A program made the position numbers and the translations under genes. From NCBI GenBank assembly GCA_020854055.1, contig JADZGD010000085.1, positions 1 through 64,000 on the forward strand: a stretch of DNA of 64,000 nucleotides, in the 5' to 3' direction. Of the stretch, positions 61,701 to 64,000 are shown one piece after another. A model generated the notes under the pieces. The model made no database searches and was not told where the DNA came from. It saw nothing but the letters and a program-made list of their open reading frames with translations. Each line of letters begins with the position of its first letter. Position 1 is the stretch's first letter. This stretch comes from Bryobacterales bacterium (GTDB lineage Bacteria > Acidobacteriota > Terriglobia > Bryobacterales > Bryobacteraceae).

Positions 61701-61846
61701 GCGGTTACCAACAGCGTTGGCAGGTCGACGTTCGGCAGATCGCTCACCGGCAGCGATCGATAGGCCACCAGCCCGAAAAACGCAATGGCCACCATCAGCA
61801 GCGTGGTTGCGATCGGCCGTCGTATAAAAATTTCCGAGAGATTCAA
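58721..61846 (-). CDS. RND-type multidrug efflux pump, inner-membrane subunit (MdtC/AcrB-like)
   Basis: 1041-residue HAE-1 family pump with 12 membrane helices and two large periplasmic loops. FIRRPIATTLLMVAIAFFGL starts the N-terminus; the proton-relay helix shows LAVGFVVDDAIVMLENIVRH with both Asp, and the second half has YAFVGLIMLIGIVEKNAIMQ and KAIYQGCLIRFRPIMMTT. TTG 61846 is the start I chose: GGAGG lies 8 bases upstream and it overlaps the stop of the upstream pump as TTGA; the longer in-frame form adds 20 hydrophilic residues. With the next gene it forms a pair like MdtB-MdtC. Confidence 0.93.
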   Translation of the reverse strand: MNLSEIFIRRPIATTLLMVAIAFFGLVAYRSLPVSDLPNVDLPTLLVTAALPGASPDTMASSVATPLENQFSTIAGLQSMTSMNSLGSTQVVLEFDLSRNLDGAAVDVQAAITQASRMLPQGMPTPPTFTKVNPADQPILYLALRSKQLPLYTLDEYAETRIAQRISMVSGVAQVAVMGAQKYAVRVQMDPFKLASRQIGINEVETALKTWNVNLPTGEINGPKRAFTLQASGQLMSAGAYRPVIVTYKRNSPVRLSELGQVFDSVEDDKTASWYYDKHGDERAIILSIQRQPGTNTMQVTDSVKKLLPVFQAELPPSVKMDIFYDRSDTIRESYQDVQFTMMLTLGLVVMVIFLFLRNVSATLIPSLALPFSIIGTFAVMYLLNYSLDNLSMMALILAVGFVVDDAIVMLENIVRHMEMGEKPLEAALNGSKEIGFTIVSMTLSLAAVFIPVLFMGGVLGRLFREFSITICAAILISGVVSVTLTPMMCSRFLRGVGSGHRSAFYRTTERFFEALLHLYDRTLVWVLRHRTLTLASFFVVLGGTVAFFMMIPKGFVPDQDTDQLQIVTEGVQGTSFLQMSEYQRQVAAIVNRDPDVESLVATVGGATASVLGGPNIGQLVVHLKPRAERKALVNDVMERLRPKLDHVAGVRVFLQNPPVLRIGGQVTKSLYQFTLLSPDKQELFDTTDRLVAELSKRPELIDVTSDMQIRAPQIKVNIDRDKAAAMQINLAQVENALYDAFGPRWVSTIYSNVNQYKVLLELLPRYQTDPAALSMLYFKSPAGRLIPLDAVARVSEETGPQAISHSGQLPATTVSFAVAPGRALGDAVETVRSVAAGVVPPTISSSMQGMAGAFQGSLTNLWVLMFIAIMVVYLVLGILYESYIHPLTILSGLPSAGFGALVTLWLFGMELNIYAFVGLIMLIGIVEKNAIMQIDFALEAERGGMEPEKAIYQGCLIRFRPIMMTTMAALLGAVPIALGYGAGGEARQPLGVCVVGGLLFSQLVTLYLTPVFYLYLGRLQFWMRRRQAPAVETAPLPAGH

Positions 61847-64000
61847 GAACTCACCTCCGGCAGGATCCCCGCGGCGATGTCGTTTGTCTTGCTTCCTGAA
61901 AGCCATCGGGTAAGGCGGGCCATATGAATGTAGACCACCGGTGTCAGAAACAGCGTCAATAGCTGTGAGAAGACCAGCCCGCCCACCACTGCCATTCCCA
62001 GCGGCTGCCGCGCCTCGCCGCCGGCACCATAGCCGAGCGCGATGGGCAGTGAGCCGAACAGCGCCGCCAGCGTCGTCATCATGATGGGCCGGAAGCGGAT
62101 CAGGCAGCCTTCCACAATTGCCTCATACGAGGTCTTGCCCTCTTTGCGCTCCGCCTCCAGAGCGAAGTCGATCTGCATGATGGCGTTCTTCTTGACGAGG
62201 CCCACCAGCATGATCAGACCGACGAAGGCATAGATGCTCAGTTCTACCCTGAAAATCAGTAGCGTCAGCAGGGCGCCCAAGCCGGCCGAAGGCAGACCGG
62301 AAAGAATCGTCAGCGGGTGCAGGAAGCTCTCATAGAGCACTCCCAACACGATGTAGACCACCGCGATGGCGATCACCAGCAACAGTCCCATGTTGCGTAG
62401 CGAATCCTGGAAGGCCTTGGCCGTTCCGGAAAAGGACGTATCCACCTTTCCAGCGGGCAGCACACGGTCAGCCGTGTGTTGAATCTCGTCCACGGCCTGG
62501 CCCAGCGACACGCCCGGCTTCAGGTTGAAACTGATGGTCACCGAGGGAAGCTGGCCGGTGTGGTTGATCGATTGCGGTCCGGCGTCTTCGCGAATCTTCG
62601 CGATCGTTCGCAGCGGCACCATCGGCCCGCCGGCCGGCCGCAGATAGAGGCGGCTTAGCATATCGCCGTACGCCTGGTACTGATCCTCCACCTCCAGCAT
62701 CACTTTGAACTGGTTCTGGGGAGAATAGATCGTGGAGGCCCAGGTGGGCCCGTAGGCATTGTAGAGCGCCTGTTCGATCTGAAGAAAATCAAGTCCGAGC
62801 GACGCCGCCTTATCCCGGTCGACATCCACCGTCAGGCGGGGCGTACGAATCTGGAGATCGCTGTTCACCTCCTGCACAATCGGAAGTTGCGCGACCGCCC
62901 GCTCCAGTTTTGTCGCCTCGCGGTAGAGGATTCCGGTATCGGGCGATTGCAGCGTAAATTCATACGTGCTGCGCGACCCGCGGCCTCCGATGCGGATGGC
63001 CTGGGGCAGCGTCACGATGGAGCGGATTCCCGGCACCGGCGAGCGCATCAGCGTAGAGCGGATATCGTCGGCGATAGCCATTGCGGTTTTCTCCCGCTGC
63101 CGGCGCGGCTTGAGCGTCAAGTACATCCGTCCGTTTGTTGCCGGACCCCAACCGCTACCGCCCATTGATGAGAAGAAGCCCTCCACGTCAGGGTTATAGC
63201 GGACCTTTTCGGCAATTTGGCTTTGCAGATGGACCATCTGCTCAAATCCGGTACCCTGCGCTACTTCGGTGTTGATGAAAAGCTGGTCGTTGTCGGTGTC
63301 AGGAATGAATCCCTTTGGCACCTTCACGTAAAGATACGCCGTCACGCCGGCCACGGCGAAGAACACCAGGATCATCATCGCGTTGTGCGCTACCACCCAG
63401 CGAAGAGACACTTCATACAATCGGAACTGCCAATCCAGCACCTTGCCGATCGAGCGTGAAAGCCGGCCCCGGCTTTCGGCGACGCCGGTTTCACGCAGCA
63501 TCCGGCTGCACAGCATCGGCGTCAGCGTAATTGATACGAAACCCGAAATCAGTACCGCCACGCAGATGGTGACGGCGAATTCGTTGAACAAGCGGCCGAG
63601 AATTCCACTCATGAACAGCAGCGGAATGAAGACTGCCGCCAGCGAGATCGTCATCGACAAAATGGTGAACCAGATCTCTCGCGAGCCGCGGATGGAAGCG
63701 GTCATTGGCGCTTCTCCGTGCTCGACGTGGCGCACGATATTTTCCAACATCACGATGGCATCATCCACGATGAACCCGATCGAAAGGATCAGCGCCATCA
63801 TGGAGATGTTGTTCAGGCTGAAACCCAACAGGTAAATCACCGCGAACGTGCCCAGAATCGTGAACGGGAGCGCCATCGCTGGAATCATGGTCGCCGGAAT
63901 GTTGCGTAGAAACAGCGCGATTACCAGGATCACCAGGGTGATGGTCAATCCCATGGTGAACTGCACATCTTCGAACGCTTCGCGGATATTTTTCGACCGG
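61843..64000 (-). CDS. RND-type multidrug efflux pump, inner-membrane subunit (5' end beyond the window)
   Basis: The frame is open to the right edge, RSKNIREAFEDVQFTMGLT, so the N-terminal ~330 residues are missing. The visible part has the proton-relay helix (SIGFIVDDAIVMLENIVRH), a second periplasmic domain (VPKGFIPDTDNDQLFINTEV) and the C-terminal helices with YAFVGLIMLVGLVKKNAIMQ. It is a paralogue of the pump at 58721. A membrane-fusion protein and outer-membrane channel are probably upstream outside the window. Drug specificity unknown. Confidence 0.93.
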   Translation of the reverse strand, partial: RSKNIREAFEDVQFTMGLTITLVILVIALFLRNIPATMIPAMALPFTILGTFAVIYLLGFSLNNISMMALILSIGFIVDDAIVMLENIVRHVEHGEAPMTASIRGSREIWFTILSMTISLAAVFIPLLFMSGILGRLFNEFAVTICVAVLISGFVSITLTPMLCSRMLRETGVAESRGRLSRSIGKVLDWQFRLYEVSLRWVVAHNAMMILVFFAVAGVTAYLYVKVPKGFIPDTDNDQLFINTEVAQGTGFEQMVHLQSQIAEKVRYNPDVEGFFSSMGGSGWGPATNGRMYLTLKPRRQREKTAMAIADDIRSTLMRSPVPGIRSIVTLPQAIRIGGRGSRSTYEFTLQSPDTGILYREATKLERAVAQLPIVQEVNSDLQIRTPRLTVDVDRDKAASLGLDFLQIEQALYNAYGPTWASTIYSPQNQFKVMLEVEDQYQAYGDMLSRLYLRPAGGPMVPLRTIAKIREDAGPQSINHTGQLPSVTISFNLKPGVSLGQAVDEIQHTADRVLPAGKVDTSFSGTAKAFQDSLRNMGLLLVIAIAVVYIVLGVLYESFLHPLTILSGLPSAGLGALLTLLIFRVELSIYAFVGLIMLVGLVKKNAIMQIDFALEAERKEGKTSYEAIVEGCLIRFRPIMMTTLAALFGSLPIALGYGAGGEARQPLGMAVVGGLVFSQLLTLFLTPVVYIHMARLTRWLSGSKTNDIAAGILPEVSS

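Noticed and set aside
61145..61927. 260-residue plus-strand ORF opposite the RND pump
   Set aside because: Antisense of a clear pump gene, Arg/His-rich, no recognisable domain.
1..64000. CRISPR array, insertion sequence, prophage or integration site
   Set aside because: No regularly spaced repeats, transposase, integrase or phage genes were found, and the base composition looks even along the window.

Overview
The window looks like chromosomal DNA of an acidobacterium of the Solibacter/Bryobacter group. The base composition is GC-rich. The 1010-residue secreted protein at 40027-43059 ends in the IDSVVNAA...GGLISITGSNLSP module that I recognise as the TIGR03437 'Solibacter' C-terminal domain, and the 233-residue exported protein at 9809 belongs to a family I associate with Acidobacteria. 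Gene density is high, many neighbours overlap as ATGA, TGATG or TAATG, and I see no tRNA, rRNA, CRISPR array, insertion sequence or prophage. Both window edges cut genes: glnS on the left and an RND pump on the right.

1-9.8 kb holds the end of glutaminyl-tRNA synthetase with a NodU-type carbamoyltransferase, a divergent MFS transporter / AraA-like isomerase pair, an exported xylose-isomerase-like TIM-barrel protein with an unknown partner, and a polyphosphate module (Ppx/GppA-HD phosphatase followed by a CHAD domain split over two overlapping ORFs). 9.8-14.5 kb holds the acidobacterial exported protein, hrcA-grpE-dnaJ without dnaK, and a secreted sialidase-fold protein. 14.6-20.4 kb (minus strand) is an envelope operon: an exported TldD-like protease with HExxxH, an exported TldE-like partner that lacks it, and a single-chain LptF-LptG fusion. 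20.6-29.6 kb holds RlpA, a three-gene membrane protein / processive GT2 glycosyltransferase / membrane-anchored bactofilin-like operon, a radical SAM protein, a LolA-like protein, an acyl-CoA dehydrogenase, and an amidase with a 56-residue AtzG/GatC-like partner.

29.7-39.8 kb is a Tad/Flp secretion locus: LuxR-type regulator, polytopic GT-C-like membrane protein, small ORF with a pilin-like motif, prepilin peptidase, CpaB, CpaC secretin, TadZ, TadA, TadB, TadC and a 30-residue membrane peptide, closed by a strong hairpin. No ordinary Flp pilin is recognisable. 40-49.9 kb carries the TIGR03437 protein, an outer-membrane barrel, a rhodanese / MurA / MurQ group, an A-type Fe-S carrier, and an ECF sigma / anti-sigma / Spy-like envelope-stress set.

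49.5-64 kb holds a small unknown protein, a Memo-AMMECR1 fusion, an AddB-AddA recombination helicase-nuclease in which both subunits appear to carry Fe-S cysteine sets, a second ECF sigma / anti-sigma pair, a stand-alone Ada-type zinc domain, and two tandem RND inner-membrane pumps. The best leads for something undescribed are the membrane protein-GT2-bactofilin operon, the exported TldD/TldE pair coupled to LptFG, the two ~30-76 residue ORFs of the Tad locus, and the split CHAD pair behind Ppx. Functions are assigned by reading motifs only; no search was run.
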